From NCBI RefSeq assembly GCF_014490445.1, contig NZ_JACTUZ010000012.1, positions 1 to 61,831 of the forward strand: a DNA stretch of 61,831 bases, in the 5' to 3' direction. Source of the DNA: Pseudoroseomonas ludipueritiae. GTDB taxonomy: Bacteria; Pseudomonadota; Alphaproteobacteria; Acetobacterales; Acetobacteraceae. This document shows, piece by piece, positions 47,609-56,906 of the stretch (the first letter of the stretch is position 1; every line of letters starts with the position of its first letter). The notes beneath the pieces were generated by a model. The model had not been told where the DNA came from. It saw nothing but the letters and a program-made list of their open reading frames with translations, and searched no databases. A program made the position numbers and the translations under genes.

Positions 47609-49732
47609 TCAGCCGCGCGCGGGCTCCGGCCGCCGCAGAGCGCCTTCCAGCAGCTCGACCTGCCGGGCAATCCGCGCCAGCGGGTCCAGCAGCGCTTCTC
47701 CCTGCGGCAGCGGCGGGCGGGGCGGCAAGGGGCCGTCGCCGGCCGTGAGGCTGCCGAGGGAGGTGGTGATCCAACTCCGCCAGGCATCGCCCGCGGCCGC
47801 TGTCAGGGTGGCGCGGGCCGTGGGGTCGTGGCGCAGGGCGGAAAGCCGGCCGGCGATGCGGCGCAGCGTGGCATCCACCAGCGTGGCGGTGCCGACCGCC
47901 GGGCGCCTGCCGCCGCGCGGCTCCTGCAAGGCGCGGGAGATGCAGGCTTCCAGGTTGTTGGTGGCCATGCCGGCGGCGCGGCGGGCTGCCTCGGCACTGC
48001 CCGCCGGGCTCTCGCCGATGACCTCGGAGAGCACGGCCCGTGCGTAGTCGGCATGGGCGGCGATGGCGTTGCGCTGCTCCTGGCTCAGCCGCGCCGGCTC
48101 CCAGCTTGGCCAGAGGAAAAGGCAGCCGAAGATGGCCAGCAGGCCGCCTGCCAGGGTGAAGAGCGCGCGCAGGCCGGCGATGGCCCAGGAGCTATGGCCG
48201 GGATGGATCAGTTCCATCAGCACCACCACGATGGGCGTGACGCCGGTGATCCAGGCGGTGAAGGAAACCTGCCGCGCGGCGAAGGCCGCCGTACAGAGCG
48301 GAAACAGCACCAGCGCGAGGTCCATGGGCGCGCGGATGAAATAGGCGATGACGGCGCCGATCAGCCCGCCCAGCACGGTGCCGCCGATGCGCTCCAGCGC
48401 CCGCTGCCAGGTGATGGCGAAGAAGGGCTGGAGCGTCACGATGGCGGTGATGGGCAACCAATGGGCGAACTGCCGGCCGTAATAATCCAGCGTCACCGCC
48501 ATGGCCGGCGCGCCGATGACGGCGACGCGCAATGCGTGCCGCAGCGTCACCGATTCCCAGTTCAGGTTGGCGCGCAGCGGGACCAGCACGCGGTCGCGCC
48601 AGGGCTGCGCCTGGGCGGCACCCACCGGCCCGCCGGGCAGGTAACCGCCGGGGGTGCTGAGCCGGGCGGCGATGCGCAGGCGCTCGGCCATGGCTTCCGC
48701 CAGCGGGCGCAGCAGCGGGTCGGCGGCGGTGGCTGCCAGGGCGCGGGTGGTGGCGCGTTCCAGCACCTCGGCACGCACATCGGTATCGGCGGCGATGGCA
48801 TCGGCCAGCACCACCAGCATCGGGCGCAGCAGGCGCAGCAAGGTCTCGGCGGCGGTGAGGCGGGCGGGGTCGCTCTCGCCCTCCAGCAGGTCCGACAGCG
48901 CGATCAACGAGCCGAAGAGCTGGTCGCAGGCCTCCAGCCGCAGCAGCGCCTGCCCGCCGCGCAGCGACAGGCGGCCGCGCATGCTGACCAGGTCCAGCAC
49001 GATGGTGCGGGCATGTTCCAGCTCCTCCCGCACCGCGCGGCGATGGGCGCGGCCATGGGCGTCCCAGGCTTCGGTGCCGGCACCCTCCAGCAGCAGCCGG
49101 CGCTGGTCGGCGGCGAGTTCCGCCAGCCGGCACCAGCAATCGGCCACGGCGGTACGGGCAGGGCGGTAGGGATGCAGGCGCCAGACCACCATGGTCAGCA
49201 GAGTCGCCCAAAGCCCGCCGCAGACGAACATGGCGCCGACCTGCCAGGCCTCGTGCCAGGTGAGGGGCTGGCCGACCGAGACCACCAGCACGATGGACAG
49301 GATATTGCCCACCGCCGTCGCGCCGGTGCCCCAGACGCGCGCCATGCCCAGGCAGAAGAGCCCGGCAAAGGCCAGCGGCAGCACCACCGCCAAGCCGAGG
49401 TCCCGCAGCAGCCCGAAGCAGACCCAGACCACGGCGCCCAACACCGTGAAGGCCAGCAGCGCCGGCACGCGGAAGCGGATGGGGCCGCCGATGTCGCAAA
49501 GGCAGGTGAAGAAGGCCGCCATCGCCATATAGACCAGCGGCGGCCAGCCCAGCCATTCATTGGCCAGCAGCACCAGCCCGCAGGCCAGGGCGGCACGGAT
49601 GCCCTCGGCCATCCGCACGGCGCCCAGGTCCAGGCCCCAGGGCAGGCGGGACAGGTCGGCGCCCGGGTTACGGGGCGTACCGGCGCGCAGGCGCTGGCCA
49701 ATGCGGGTGGCGTCGATGCGTCTGGAAGCCAT
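47609..49732 (-). CDS. FUSC-family membrane protein (aromatic-acid efflux type)
   Basis: A 707-residue protein with two membrane bundles (about 40-170 and 380-510) separated by a soluble helical domain and followed by a soluble tail. MAAFFTCLCDIGGPIRFRVPAL is in the first bundle; WLPITAIVTLQPFFAITWQRALERIGGTVLGGLIGA is the FUSC signature in the second. Relatives are AaeB, YccS and fusaric-acid resistance proteins, which export aromatic carboxylates, usually with a membrane-fusion partner. No AaeA-like partner is seen. Start 49732 or 49738 (two residues longer). Confidence 0.87.
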   Translation of the reverse strand: MASRRIDATRIGQRLRAGTPRNPGADLSRLPWGLDLGAVRMAEGIRAALACGLVLLANEWLGWPPLVYMAMAAFFTCLCDIGGPIRFRVPALLAFTVLGAVVWVCFGLLRDLGLAVVLPLAFAGLFCLGMARVWGTGATAVGNILSIVLVVSVGQPLTWHEAWQVGAMFVCGGLWATLLTMVVWRLHPYRPARTAVADCWCRLAELAADQRRLLLEGAGTEAWDAHGRAHRRAVREELEHARTIVLDLVSMRGRLSLRGGQALLRLEACDQLFGSLIALSDLLEGESDPARLTAAETLLRLLRPMLVVLADAIAADTDVRAEVLERATTRALAATAADPLLRPLAEAMAERLRIAARLSTPGGYLPGGPVGAAQAQPWRDRVLVPLRANLNWESVTLRHALRVAVIGAPAMAVTLDYYGRQFAHWLPITAIVTLQPFFAITWQRALERIGGTVLGGLIGAVIAYFIRAPMDLALVLFPLCTAAFAARQVSFTAWITGVTPIVVVLMELIHPGHSSWAIAGLRALFTLAGGLLAIFGCLFLWPSWEPARLSQEQRNAIAAHADYARAVLSEVIGESPAGSAEAARRAAGMATNNLEACISRALQEPRGGRRPAVGTATLVDATLRRIAGRLSALRHDPTARATLTAAAGDAWRSWITTSLGSLTAGDGPLPPRPPLPQGEALLDPLARIARQVELLEGALRRPEPARG

Positions 49733-49839
49733 GGCCATTCCGCTGTTGATACTGGCTGGCGAGGGAAGGGGGCGCGCTTCTAGCGCCCGCGATGGTTCCC
49801 ACCAAGCCCGCGGCGCGTGCTGGCTGGTAGATCCCAGGC

Positions 49840-50643
49840 TTATGTTGAGATCGTGGCGACGGAGCCGCCATCGACGCGCAGATTGGCACCGTTGATGAAG
49901 CTGGCCTGGGCGGAGCACAGGAACAGGATGGCGGCGGCGACTTCCTCCGCCTCTCCCCGACGTTGCAGTTCCAGGTGCGGCCGTTCCTCCCGCAGGAAGC
50001 TTTCAATGGCCTCCTCGAAGCTGCTGCCCATCTCCTTCGCGCGCTTGTGCATCATCGCATCGGTCATCGGCGTGGCGATAAAGGCGGGGCTGACGACATT
50101 GGTCAGCACGCCCTGCCGCGCATAGGCCTTGGAGAGGCCCTTGCCCAGGTTGAGCAGCCCGGCCTTGCTGGCGCAGTAGGGCAGTTCATCCGGATAAGGC
50201 TGCACCGCGTCTTCCGAGGCGATCAGCACGATACGGCCCCAGCCCTTGCGGCGCATGCCCGGAATGACGCCGCGTGCCATGCGCACGGCCGTGAAGAGGT
50301 TGGTGTCGATGGCTTCCAGCCAATCCGCGTCACTGGCTTCCAGGAAGTCGCCCTGCTTGCCGGTGATGCCGGTGGCATGCACCAGGATATCGGCGCCGCC
50401 GAGCTTCGCCTCGGCCTCCGCCAGCAGCGCCCGCGCGGCGGCGGGGTCGGTCAGGTCGGCCGCGAAGCAGTGGACGGTGCCATGCTGGCCCAGCCGCGCG
50501 GCAGCCTCTTCCAGCGCATCGGGGCGCGTGTCGCTGAGCAGGACACGCGCGCCCTCCCGCAGCAGCAGTGCCGCCGTGTGGAAGCCGATGCCGGAATCGC
50601 CGCCGGTGACCAGTGCGGTGCGGCTATCCAATCCGTAATTCAT
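49840..50643 (-). CDS. SDR family oxidoreductase
   Basis: A 267-residue short-chain dehydrogenase with TGGDSGIG (about 13-20), LVHATGITGKQG (about 86-97), Ser in LIASEDAVQPYP (near 143) and Y-C-A-S-K (near 156-160), ending GANLRVDGGSVATIST. The VHATG variant replaces NNAG. It lies 52 bases downstream of the LysR gene on the same strand and may be co-transcribed with it. Substrate unknown. Confidence 0.87.
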   Translation of the reverse strand: MNYGLDSRTALVTGGDSGIGFHTAALLLREGARVLLSDTRPDALEEAAARLGQHGTVHCFAADLTDPAAARALLAEAEAKLGGADILVHATGITGKQGDFLEASDADWLEAIDTNLFTAVRMARGVIPGMRRKGWGRIVLIASEDAVQPYPDELPYCASKAGLLNLGKGLSKAYARQGVLTNVVSPAFIATPMTDAMMHKRAKEMGSSFEEAIESFLREERPHLELQRRGEAEEVAAAILFLCSAQASFINGANLRVDGGSVATIST

Positions 50644-50695
50644 GGCGGGTCCAATCCGCGAGGTTTCCGCGGAGAACCCGACCCGGCGCGATTGG

Positions 50696-51604
50696 TTACA
50701 GCGACGCCTGGGCCGGCAGGTCGCCTACCAGGCCGTCCAGCGCTTCCATGACTTCCGCCAGGAAGCGCCGCGCGGTCTGCGAGATCGGCTTGCGGGCGGA
50801 CCAGAAGGCATAGGCAACCGAAGGGATCGCCGGCTCAAAGGGCCGCACCGCCAGGCTATGGTCCCGGGTGGGGGAAAAGGGGTCCACCACCGCCGCTCCC
50901 AGCCCGGCGGCGGCCAGGACGCAGGCGGTGTCGCAGTAACGGACTTCGGCGCGGAAGCCGAAGGGCTGGCGCTCGGCCAGGAAGGCGTCGCGCACCGCGA
51001 TGCCCATGCGCGTGCCGGCCTCCAGCGCGATGAAGGGATGCGCCACCAGATCCCGCGGCGTCACGCTGGGCATGCGCGCCAATGGATGATCGCGGCGGCT
51101 GACGCAGACCATCCGGCCGGTAAAGAGCGGCTGCACCTGCAAGGATTGGTGGTGCCCGAGGCTGAGGCCGAAGCCGAGGTCCGTGGTGCCGGCCTCGACG
51201 CTGCGCACCACTTCGGAGAGATCGCGCACATCGAAGAAGATCCGCAGGCGCGGGTGGCGGCGCAGGAAGGTCTCCAGCGCCCGGGGAATGGCGGAATGGC
51301 CCAGGGGCGGCGTGCTGAGGATGCGCAGCCGGCTGATCTTGTCTTCCCGCAGGTCCTGCAGCTTCAGTTCCAGCGCGGCGTGGATGGCGAAGAGCGGCTC
51401 CGCATCCTCATGCAGCACACGGGCGGCCTCGGTGGGAAAAAGGCGGTTGTTGACCCGCTCGAAGAGCGGAAAGCCAAGCTGCCCCTCCATGTGGCGGATG
51501 GCGCTGCTGACGGCGGGCTGCGACATCCCCAATTCGCGCGCCGCAGCCATGGTGGTCTGGCAGCGGATGGTGGCGCGGAGGATCTCCAATTGGCGTAAGG
51601 TCAA
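50696..51604 (-). CDS. LysR-family transcriptional regulator
   Basis: A 302-residue LysR-type regulator. The helix-turn-helix (about 1-60) reads LRQLEILRATIRCQTTMAAARELGMSQPAVSSAIRHMEGQLGFPLF, followed by the two-lobed effector domain (from about 90). The start is TTG 51604; no better ATG lies at the family N-terminus. It is divergent from the D-carbamoylase operon, and a TTTCG-N5-CGAAA repeat, which also fits T-N11-A, lies between them. It probably senses a pathway intermediate of that operon. Confidence 0.9.
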   Translation of the reverse strand: MTLRQLEILRATIRCQTTMAAARELGMSQPAVSSAIRHMEGQLGFPLFERVNNRLFPTEAARVLHEDAEPLFAIHAALELKLQDLREDKISRLRILSTPPLGHSAIPRALETFLRRHPRLRIFFDVRDLSEVVRSVEAGTTDLGFGLSLGHHQSLQVQPLFTGRMVCVSRRDHPLARMPSVTPRDLVAHPFIALEAGTRMGIAVRDAFLAERQPFGFRAEVRYCDTACVLAAAGLGAAVVDPFSPTRDHSLAVRPFEPAIPSVAYAFWSARKPISQTARRFLAEVMEALDGLVGDLPAQASL

Positions 51605-51645
51605 TCCTTGGGCACCCTATAACCTCGGCGACTAGAAGTCAGCGA

Positions 51646-51660
51646 TTTCGTATACCGAAA
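51646..51660. promoter_or_regulatory. Probable LysR binding site
   Basis: TTTCGTATACCGAAA has perfect 5-base arms around TATAC and fits the T-N11-A rule of LysR-type sites. It lies 42 bases upstream of the regulator and 62 bases upstream of the carbamoylase gene. Confidence 0.6.
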
Positions 51661-51722
51661 CCAATTGATCTGCCAGGCCGTTATGCGATGTTCGGGGCCA
51701 AGATTGAACGGAAGAGCGCCAC

Positions 51723-52664
51723 ATGCCCCGTATGCTCCGTATTGCCGCCGCCCAGATGGGCCCCACCCAGCGTGCAGAGACGCGCGAGACAACCTTGGCG
51801 CGCATGATCGCGCTGCTGGAAGAGGCCGCCGGCAAGGGCGCGCAACTGGTGGTCTTCCCGGAACTGGCTTTCACCACCTTCTTCCCGCGTTGGCTGCTGA
51901 GCGGCGAGGAGCTGGAGAGCTACTTCGAGCCCGCAATGCCGAACCCGCGCGTGCAGGCGCTGTTCGACCGCGCCAGGGAACTGGGCGTCGGCTTCTATGT
52001 CGGCTATGCGGAGCTGACGCCGGAAGGCCAGCACTTCAACAGCGCCATCACGGTCGGGCCGGACGGCACCATCCTGGGCAAGTACCGCAAGGTGCACCTG
52101 CCGGGCAGCGTGGAGCCGCGCGAGGGTGCCCGCTTCCAGCAGCTGGAGAAGCGCTACTTCGAATATGGCGACCTCGGCTTCCCCGCCTTCCGTGGCGCGG
52201 AATCCTGGCACCGCCCGGTGATGGGCATGCTGGTCTGCAACGACCGCCGCTGGCCGGAAGCCTGGCGCGTCTATGGGTTGCAGGATGTCGAGCTGATGGT
52301 CATGGGCTACAACTCCGCGGCCTATGATCCTAACGGTGGCAGCACCGAGAACGAGTCTATCCGCACCTTCCACTCCACCCTCGCGGCGCAGGCCAATGCC
52401 TATATGAACGCCACCTGGGCAGTGAGCGTGGCCAAGGCCGGCAACGAGGACGGGTCCGGCCTGATCGGCGGCTCCTGCATCGTGGACCCGAACGGTGTCG
52501 TGGTGGCGGAAGCCAAGTCGCTGGCCGATGAAGTGGTGGTGGCGGAGATCGACCTCGACGCTTGCCGCCAGGGCAAGGAGAAGATGTTCCACTTCGCCAG
52601 CCATCGCCGGCCGGAACATTACCGGCGCATCGTGGACCAGGTCGGCGCCCAGGCGCCGGCGTGA
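51723..52664 (+). CDS. N-carbamoyl-D-amino acid hydrolase (nitrilase superfamily)
   Basis: A 313-residue nitrilase-fold enzyme with the catalytic triad E47 (FPELAFTTFFPRW), K123 (KYRKVHLPG) and C172 (VCNDRRWPEAWRVYG). The spacing and surroundings match Agrobacterium D-carbamoylase, including YAEL and LEKRYFEYGDLGFP. It removes the carbamoyl group from N-carbamoyl-D-amino acids, giving amino acid, CO2 and ammonia, and is the second step of hydantoin use. It is first in an operon with an amino-acid ABC transporter and a NodB-fold hydrolase. No hydantoinase of the usual type is present. Confidence 0.88.
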   Translation: MPRMLRIAAAQMGPTQRAETRETTLARMIALLEEAAGKGAQLVVFPELAFTTFFPRWLLSGEELESYFEPAMPNPRVQALFDRARELGVGFYVGYAELTPEGQHFNSAITVGPDGTILGKYRKVHLPGSVEPREGARFQQLEKRYFEYGDLGFPAFRGAESWHRPVMGMLVCNDRRWPEAWRVYGLQDVELMVMGYNSAAYDPNGGSTENESIRTFHSTLAAQANAYMNATWAVSVAKAGNEDGSGLIGGSCIVDPNGVVVAEAKSLADEVVVAEIDLDACRQGKEKMFHFASHRRPEHYRRIVDQVGAQAPA

Positions 52665-52693
52665 AGGCAGCGCAGCGCCGGGAAGCACTGCCT

Positions 52694-53536
52694 ATGTCAA
52701 ACCCCGCACCGGCCCTGCCGGACATCTCCGGCTACCGGATCATTCCAACGCGCCACTGGGGGCGGTGGCTCGCGGTTGCGGTCATCGCCGTTCTGCTGGC
52801 ACTGCTGGCCCGGGCCTTCGCGGTCGGCCAGATCGAATGGGACTATGTCGGCCAGTTCCTGACTGCGCCGGCCATCATGCAAGGCCTTATCAACACTATT
52901 TGGATGTCCATCGCCGCCATGGCGCTGGGCATCACGCTCGGCATCGGTACGGCCGTGATGCGTATGTCGCCCAACCCGGTGCTCTGCGGCGTCGCCATGG
53001 GCTACACTTGGTTGTTCCGCGGCACGCCGATCATCCTGCAACTGCTGCTCTGGTTCAATCTGGCGCTGGTCTTCCCCCGGCTGGGCTGGGGCGACTGGTC
53101 GGTGCGCACGGTGGATGTCATGACGCCGACCCTGGCCGCGCTGCTCGGCCTCGGCATCAACCAGGGCGCCTATACCTCCGAGGTGGTGCGCGCTGGCATG
53201 CTCTCGGTCGATGCCGGGCAGTATGAGGCGGCCAAGTCCATCGGCATGACGCGGCTGATGGCGCTGCGCCGCATCGTCTTCCCGCAGGCCATGCGGGTGA
53301 TCATCCCGCCCCTGGGCAATGAGTTCATTGGCATGGTGAAGCTGACCTCGCTGGCCAGCGTCATCCAGTTCGCCGAGATCCTGCACGCTGCGCAGAACGT
53401 CTACTACGCCAATTCGCGTGTCATCGAGCTGCTGATCGTCGCCGCCATCTGGTACCTGGCCGTGGTCTCGCTGCTAACTCCGGCGCAGATGCTGCTGGAA
53501 CGCCGCTTCTCCCGCGGTGCGGGGAGCACCCGATGA
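52694..53536 (+). CDS. Amino-acid ABC transporter permease (HisM/GlnP type)
   Basis: A 280-residue inner-membrane permease with an N-terminal anchor (about 26-46) and about five further segments. [28 protein letters not shown] and [18 protein letters not shown] are typical, and the coupling loop is [40 protein letters not shown] (EAA motif, about 197-236). A single permease gene suggests a homodimer. ATG 52694 is chosen; the frame runs back into the carbamoylase gene. Its stop overlaps the ATPase start as ATGA. Confidence 0.92.
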   Translation: MSNPAPALPDISGYRIIPTRHWGRWLAVAVIAVLLALLARAFAVGQIEWDYVGQFLTAPAIMQGLINTIWMSIAAMALGITLGIGTAVMRMSPNPVLCGVAMGYTWLFRGTPIILQLLLWFNLALVFPRLGWGDWSVRTVDVMTPTLAALLGLGINQGAYTSEVVRAGMLSVDAGQYEAAKSIGMTRLMALRRIVFPQAMRVIIPPLGNEFIGMVKLTSLASVIQFAEILHAAQNVYYANSRVIELLIVAAIWYLAVVSLLTPAQMLLERRFSRGAGSTR

Positions 53537-54303
53537 GCAGGATTCCGCTGGTATCCATTGTCGATGTGCAGAAGCATTTCGGCAGCTTCCATGCGCTGAA
53601 GGGTGTCTCCCTGGATGTCGCGGCGGGCGAGGTGCTCTGCATCATCGGCGCCTCCGGTTCCGGCAAGACCACGCTGCTGCGCTGCATCAACCAGCTCGTG
53701 CAGCCCGATAGCGGGGCCATCTGGGTGGACGGCGAACTGACCGGGCACCGTATCCGGGGGCACAGCCTGCACCCCTTGAGCGAGAGCGAAATCGCCCGGC
53801 AGCGTCTAGCCACCGGCATGGTTTTCCAGCGCTTCAACCTTTTCCCGCACATGACGGCGCTGGAAAACATCATCGAAGGCCCAGTGCGCGTGCAGAACCG
53901 CCCGCGCCGCGACTGCGAGGCCGAGGCGCGCGCGCTGCTGGAGCGTGTCGGCCTGGCGCACAAGGCCGATGCCTATCCGGCGAACCTGTCCGGTGGGCAG
54001 CAGCAGCGGGTGGCCATCGCCCGCGCCCTGGCCATGAAGCCGAAGCTGATGCTCTTCGATGAACCGACCAGCGCGCTCGACCCCGAGTTGGTGGGCGAGG
54101 TGCTGGCGGTGATGAAGGAACTCGCCCGCTCCGGCATGACCATGATCGTGGTGACGCATGAGCTGGGCTTCGCCCGTGAAGTCGCCGACCGGGTGGTCTT
54201 CATGGACCATGGCAGCATCGTTGAATCCGGCCCCGCGTCCGAGGTCCTGGGCAAGCCGCGCGAGGCGCGCACCCAGGCTTTCCTTTCCGCTGTGATCTCC
54301 TGA
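53533..54303 (+). CDS. Amino-acid ABC transporter ATP-binding protein
   Basis: A 256-residue ATPase of the GlnQ/HisP class with Walker [10 protein letters not shown] (about 39-47), Q-loop [16 protein letters not shown], signature LSGGQQQR (near 156), Walker [16 protein letters not shown] and switch His in VVTHELGFA. It powers the adjacent permease and begins in a 4-base overlap with it. The binding protein follows after 10 bases. Confidence 0.95.
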   Translation: MSRIPLVSIVDVQKHFGSFHALKGVSLDVAAGEVLCIIGASGSGKTTLLRCINQLVQPDSGAIWVDGELTGHRIRGHSLHPLSESEIARQRLATGMVFQRFNLFPHMTALENIIEGPVRVQNRPRRDCEAEARALLERVGLAHKADAYPANLSGGQQQRVAIARALAMKPKLMLFDEPTSALDPELVGEVLAVMKELARSGMTMIVVTHELGFAREVADRVVFMDHGSIVESGPASEVLGKPREARTQAFLSAVIS

Positions 54304-54313
54304 AGGAAACGTC

Positions 54314-55138
54314 ATGAAAAAGGCCCTGATGCTTTCGGCCGCGCTGCTCGCGACCACCGTCGCGGTACAGGCCGCCGAACTGCCTGCGCGCATCAAATCG
54401 CGCGGCACCATCGTCGCCGCCATTGTGCCGAACTACCCGCCGCTCGACCTGCGTGACCCCAAGACCAATGAGCTGACCGGCTTCGATGTGGAACTGGGCA
54501 ATGCGCTGGCCGCCAAGCTGGGCGTGAAGATGCAGTGGCAGGAAACAAGCTTCGACCAGATGCTGGCCTCGGTCCGCACCGGCCGCGTGGACATCATCCT
54601 CTCCGGCATGAGCGACCTGAAGACGCGGCAGGATACCGCCACCTTCGTCGATTACCTGCGCTCCGGCTCGCAATTCTTCACGCAGGCCAGCCGCGCCAAT
54701 GAATTCAAGACGCCCGAGGCGCTGTGCGGGAAGTCGGTCGGCGCCAGCCGCCGCACCGCGCTGGTGAACGATATCAAGGTCTTCAGCGATACCGAATGCG
54801 TCGCCAAGGGCCGGCCGGAGATACGCGTCGTTGGCACGGAAGGCTCGGCCGATGCGCGCACGCAGCTGCGCCAGGGCCGTATCGATGCCGCCATGCAGGG
54901 TGGCGAGACGCTGCCCTACATCATGGCGCAGGAGCCGAATACCTATGTGCCGGTGGGCGAGCCGGTGCGCTACACGCTGATGGGCATCGCCGTCGGCAAG
55001 GAAGAAACGGCGCTGCAGAATGCGCTGGCCGATGGTGTGCGGGCCCTGATGGCGGATGGCACCTATGCCAAGCTGCTGGAGAAGTGGTCGCTGACGCCGA
55101 GCGCTATCCCCGAGGTGAAGATCAATGGCGGCGATTGA
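54314..55138 (+). CDS. Amino-acid ABC transporter substrate-binding protein (family 3)
   Basis: A 274-residue periplasmic binding protein with a signal peptide ending VAVQAAE. IKSRGTIVAAIVPNYPPLDLRDPKTNELTGFDVELGNALAAKLGV and VRTGRVDIILSGMSDLKTRQDTATFVDYL are characteristic of SBP_bac_3. It completes a full importer for a polar, amino-acid-like solute with the two genes before it. Its last 14 bases overlap the start of the NodB-fold gene. Confidence 0.93.
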   Translation: MKKALMLSAALLATTVAVQAAELPARIKSRGTIVAAIVPNYPPLDLRDPKTNELTGFDVELGNALAAKLGVKMQWQETSFDQMLASVRTGRVDIILSGMSDLKTRQDTATFVDYLRSGSQFFTQASRANEFKTPEALCGKSVGASRRTALVNDIKVFSDTECVAKGRPEIRVVGTEGSADARTQLRQGRIDAAMQGGETLPYIMAQEPNTYVPVGEPVRYTLMGIAVGKEETALQNALADGVRALMADGTYAKLLEKWSLTPSAIPEVKINGGD

Positions 55139-56012
55139 TCCCGCGGCGCTGAACGCCATTCCGCTGGCGCCCGCCAACCGGGCGCCGCTGGCCCCTGAGT
55201 ATCCCTGGCCGCAGGAATACAAGGCTGCGATGTTCCTGTCCTTCGATGTCGATGCCGAGACAGCCTGGACGGCGAAGGACCCCGCCCGCTACGGCGAGTT
55301 GGTGACCATGTCCTATGGTGGCTTCGAGGCGCGCGTCGGCGTGCCCAAGCTGCTGGAGATGCTGCGCCAGCAGGAGCTGAAGGCCACCTTCTTCATCACT
55401 GGCTGGTCGGTCGAGGCGCATCCGGCGATGTGCGAGGCCATCCTGATGCATGGCCATGAGATCGGCCACCACGGCTTCCACCACGTTATGCCCATTCCGG
55501 GCGACCCGATGCTGGTGGAAGAGGTGGACCGCGGCCTGGAAGTGCTGAAGCGCCGCCTGGGCGTGGTGCCCAAAGGCTATCGCGCGCCTTCCGGCGAAAG
55601 CTGCGAGGAGCTGCGCGTGCTGCTGAAGGAGAGGGGGCTGGTCTATTCCTCCTCCTGGCGCGACGACGTGCGGCCTTACCGGCACCTGCTGGCCGATGGC
55701 CGGCCTGGGTTGATCGAGCTGCCGGTGACCATGACCTATGACGACTGGCTGTTCGGCCTCTCGCACCGCTACAGCCCGCGCCCGATGTTCGAGCGTGAGC
55801 ATGTCCTCTCCATCTGGAAGGATGAGCTGGAGGAAACGCGCGAATGGGGCGGCATGGTCACCACCGTGCTGCACCCGCAATGCAGCGGCCGCCCGATGCG
55901 ACTGAAGCTGCTGCGGGAGTTCCTGGAGCACGCGCGCGCCTACAAGGATGTCTGGATCGCCACGGGCGAGCAGATCGCCGCGCATTTCGCAAGCTGCGAG
56001 GCTGCTGGCTGA
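55125..56012 (+). CDS. NodB-fold hydrolase (cyclic imide hydrolase/PuuE-like)
   Basis: A 295-residue cytoplasmic member of the polysaccharide deacetylase superfamily. Motif 1 is LSFDVDAET (about 38-46), LKATFFITGWSVEAH follows, motif 2 is EIGHHGFHH with H-x3-H (about 112-120), and GYRAPSGESCEE is motif 3. It lacks a signal peptide. Known intracellular relatives open cyclic amides: PuuE allantoinase and the Pseudomonas cyclic imide hydrolase. Within an operon headed by a D-carbamoylase, a ring-opening step that feeds that enzyme is a logical role. It shares extended motifs with the gene at 14006. It overlaps the preceding gene by 14 bases. Confidence 0.83.
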   Translation: MAAIDPAALNAIPLAPANRAPLAPEYPWPQEYKAAMFLSFDVDAETAWTAKDPARYGELVTMSYGGFEARVGVPKLLEMLRQQELKATFFITGWSVEAHPAMCEAILMHGHEIGHHGFHHVMPIPGDPMLVEEVDRGLEVLKRRLGVVPKGYRAPSGESCEELRVLLKERGLVYSSSWRDDVRPYRHLLADGRPGLIELPVTMTYDDWLFGLSHRYSPRPMFEREHVLSIWKDELEETREWGGMVTTVLHPQCSGRPMRLKLLREFLEHARAYKDVWIATGEQIAAHFASCEAAG

Positions 56013-56039
56013 ACCACCGAAACAAGGAAGGTCGGTGCC

Positions 56040-56867
56040 ATGAGGATCGCGTTTCTCTCCGCCGCTGTTGCCGCCATGTTCTTCATGGCACCCGCCTTTG
56101 CCCAGGATCTGCCGGAGGCCGTGCGGAAGCAGGGCCACCTTCGGGTCGGCATCGAGGCCACCTATCCGCCGATGGCCTACAAGGACCCCGCCACCAATGA
56201 GCGGCGCGGCGTCAATGTCGACCTCGTCACCGCCATCGGCAAGGAACTCGGTATCGAGCTGCGCTGGGAGGAGATGGCCTTCGCGCAGCTGATCCCGGCC
56301 ATCGCCACCAATCGCGTGGATTTCAGTGGCAGTTCCATGACCGACCTGCCCTCGCGGCGGGAAAAGCTGAGCTTCGTGGACTATATTGCCACCGGCGCAC
56401 AGATCTTCACCACAGTGCAGCAGCAGAAGGGCGCGCAGCAGCCGGCTGATTTCTGCGGCCGCAGCATCGCGACGCCGCGCACCACCAACTATTTCCCGCA
56501 GGCCCAGGCCTGGAGCGAGAAGAACTGCGTCGCCGCCGGCAAGCCGCCGATCCGGGTGATCGGCACCGAAGGCGCCGCCGCTGCCCGCACCGACCTGCAG
56601 CAGGGTCGTGCCGATGGCGCCATTCTGGGTGCCGAATACGTGGTGTACCTGTCCCAGCAGAATCCGGGCACCTTCGTCACGATCGGCGAGCCGATCTCGC
56701 GCAACCTTTCCGGCATGGCCTTTGCCAAGGAGCAGGCGCCGCTGCGGGACGCTGTGGCCGGTGCCCTGAGCCGTCTGATCTCCAATGGCACTTACATGGA
56801 AATCCTGAAAAAGCACGGGCTGGAAAAGCAGGCGCTTTCCGCCATCACCATCGACGCGGGCGAGTAA
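56040..56867 (+). CDS. Amino-acid-type substrate-binding protein (family 3), second copy
   Basis: A 275-residue SBP_bac_3 protein with a signal peptide ending APAFAQ. VRKQGHLRVGIEATYPPMAYKDPATNERRGVNVDLVTAIGKELGI and VDFSGSSMTDLPSRREKLSFVDYIATG are the family blocks. It is related to the one at 54314 but clearly diverged, and shares the SxMxDLxxRRxxxxFVDY pattern. The two could serve the same permease with different solutes. AAGGAAGG precedes the ATG. Confidence 0.92.
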   Translation: MRIAFLSAAVAAMFFMAPAFAQDLPEAVRKQGHLRVGIEATYPPMAYKDPATNERRGVNVDLVTAIGKELGIELRWEEMAFAQLIPAIATNRVDFSGSSMTDLPSRREKLSFVDYIATGAQIFTTVQQQKGAQQPADFCGRSIATPRTTNYFPQAQAWSEKNCVAAGKPPIRVIGTEGAAAARTDLQQGRADGAILGAEYVVYLSQQNPGTFVTIGEPISRNLSGMAFAKEQAPLRDAVAGALSRLISNGTYMEILKKHGLEKQALSAITIDAGE

Positions 56868-56906
56868 CCGCCCATCGGCGGACGCCGATCCTCCTGGAGT
56901 ATCTTC

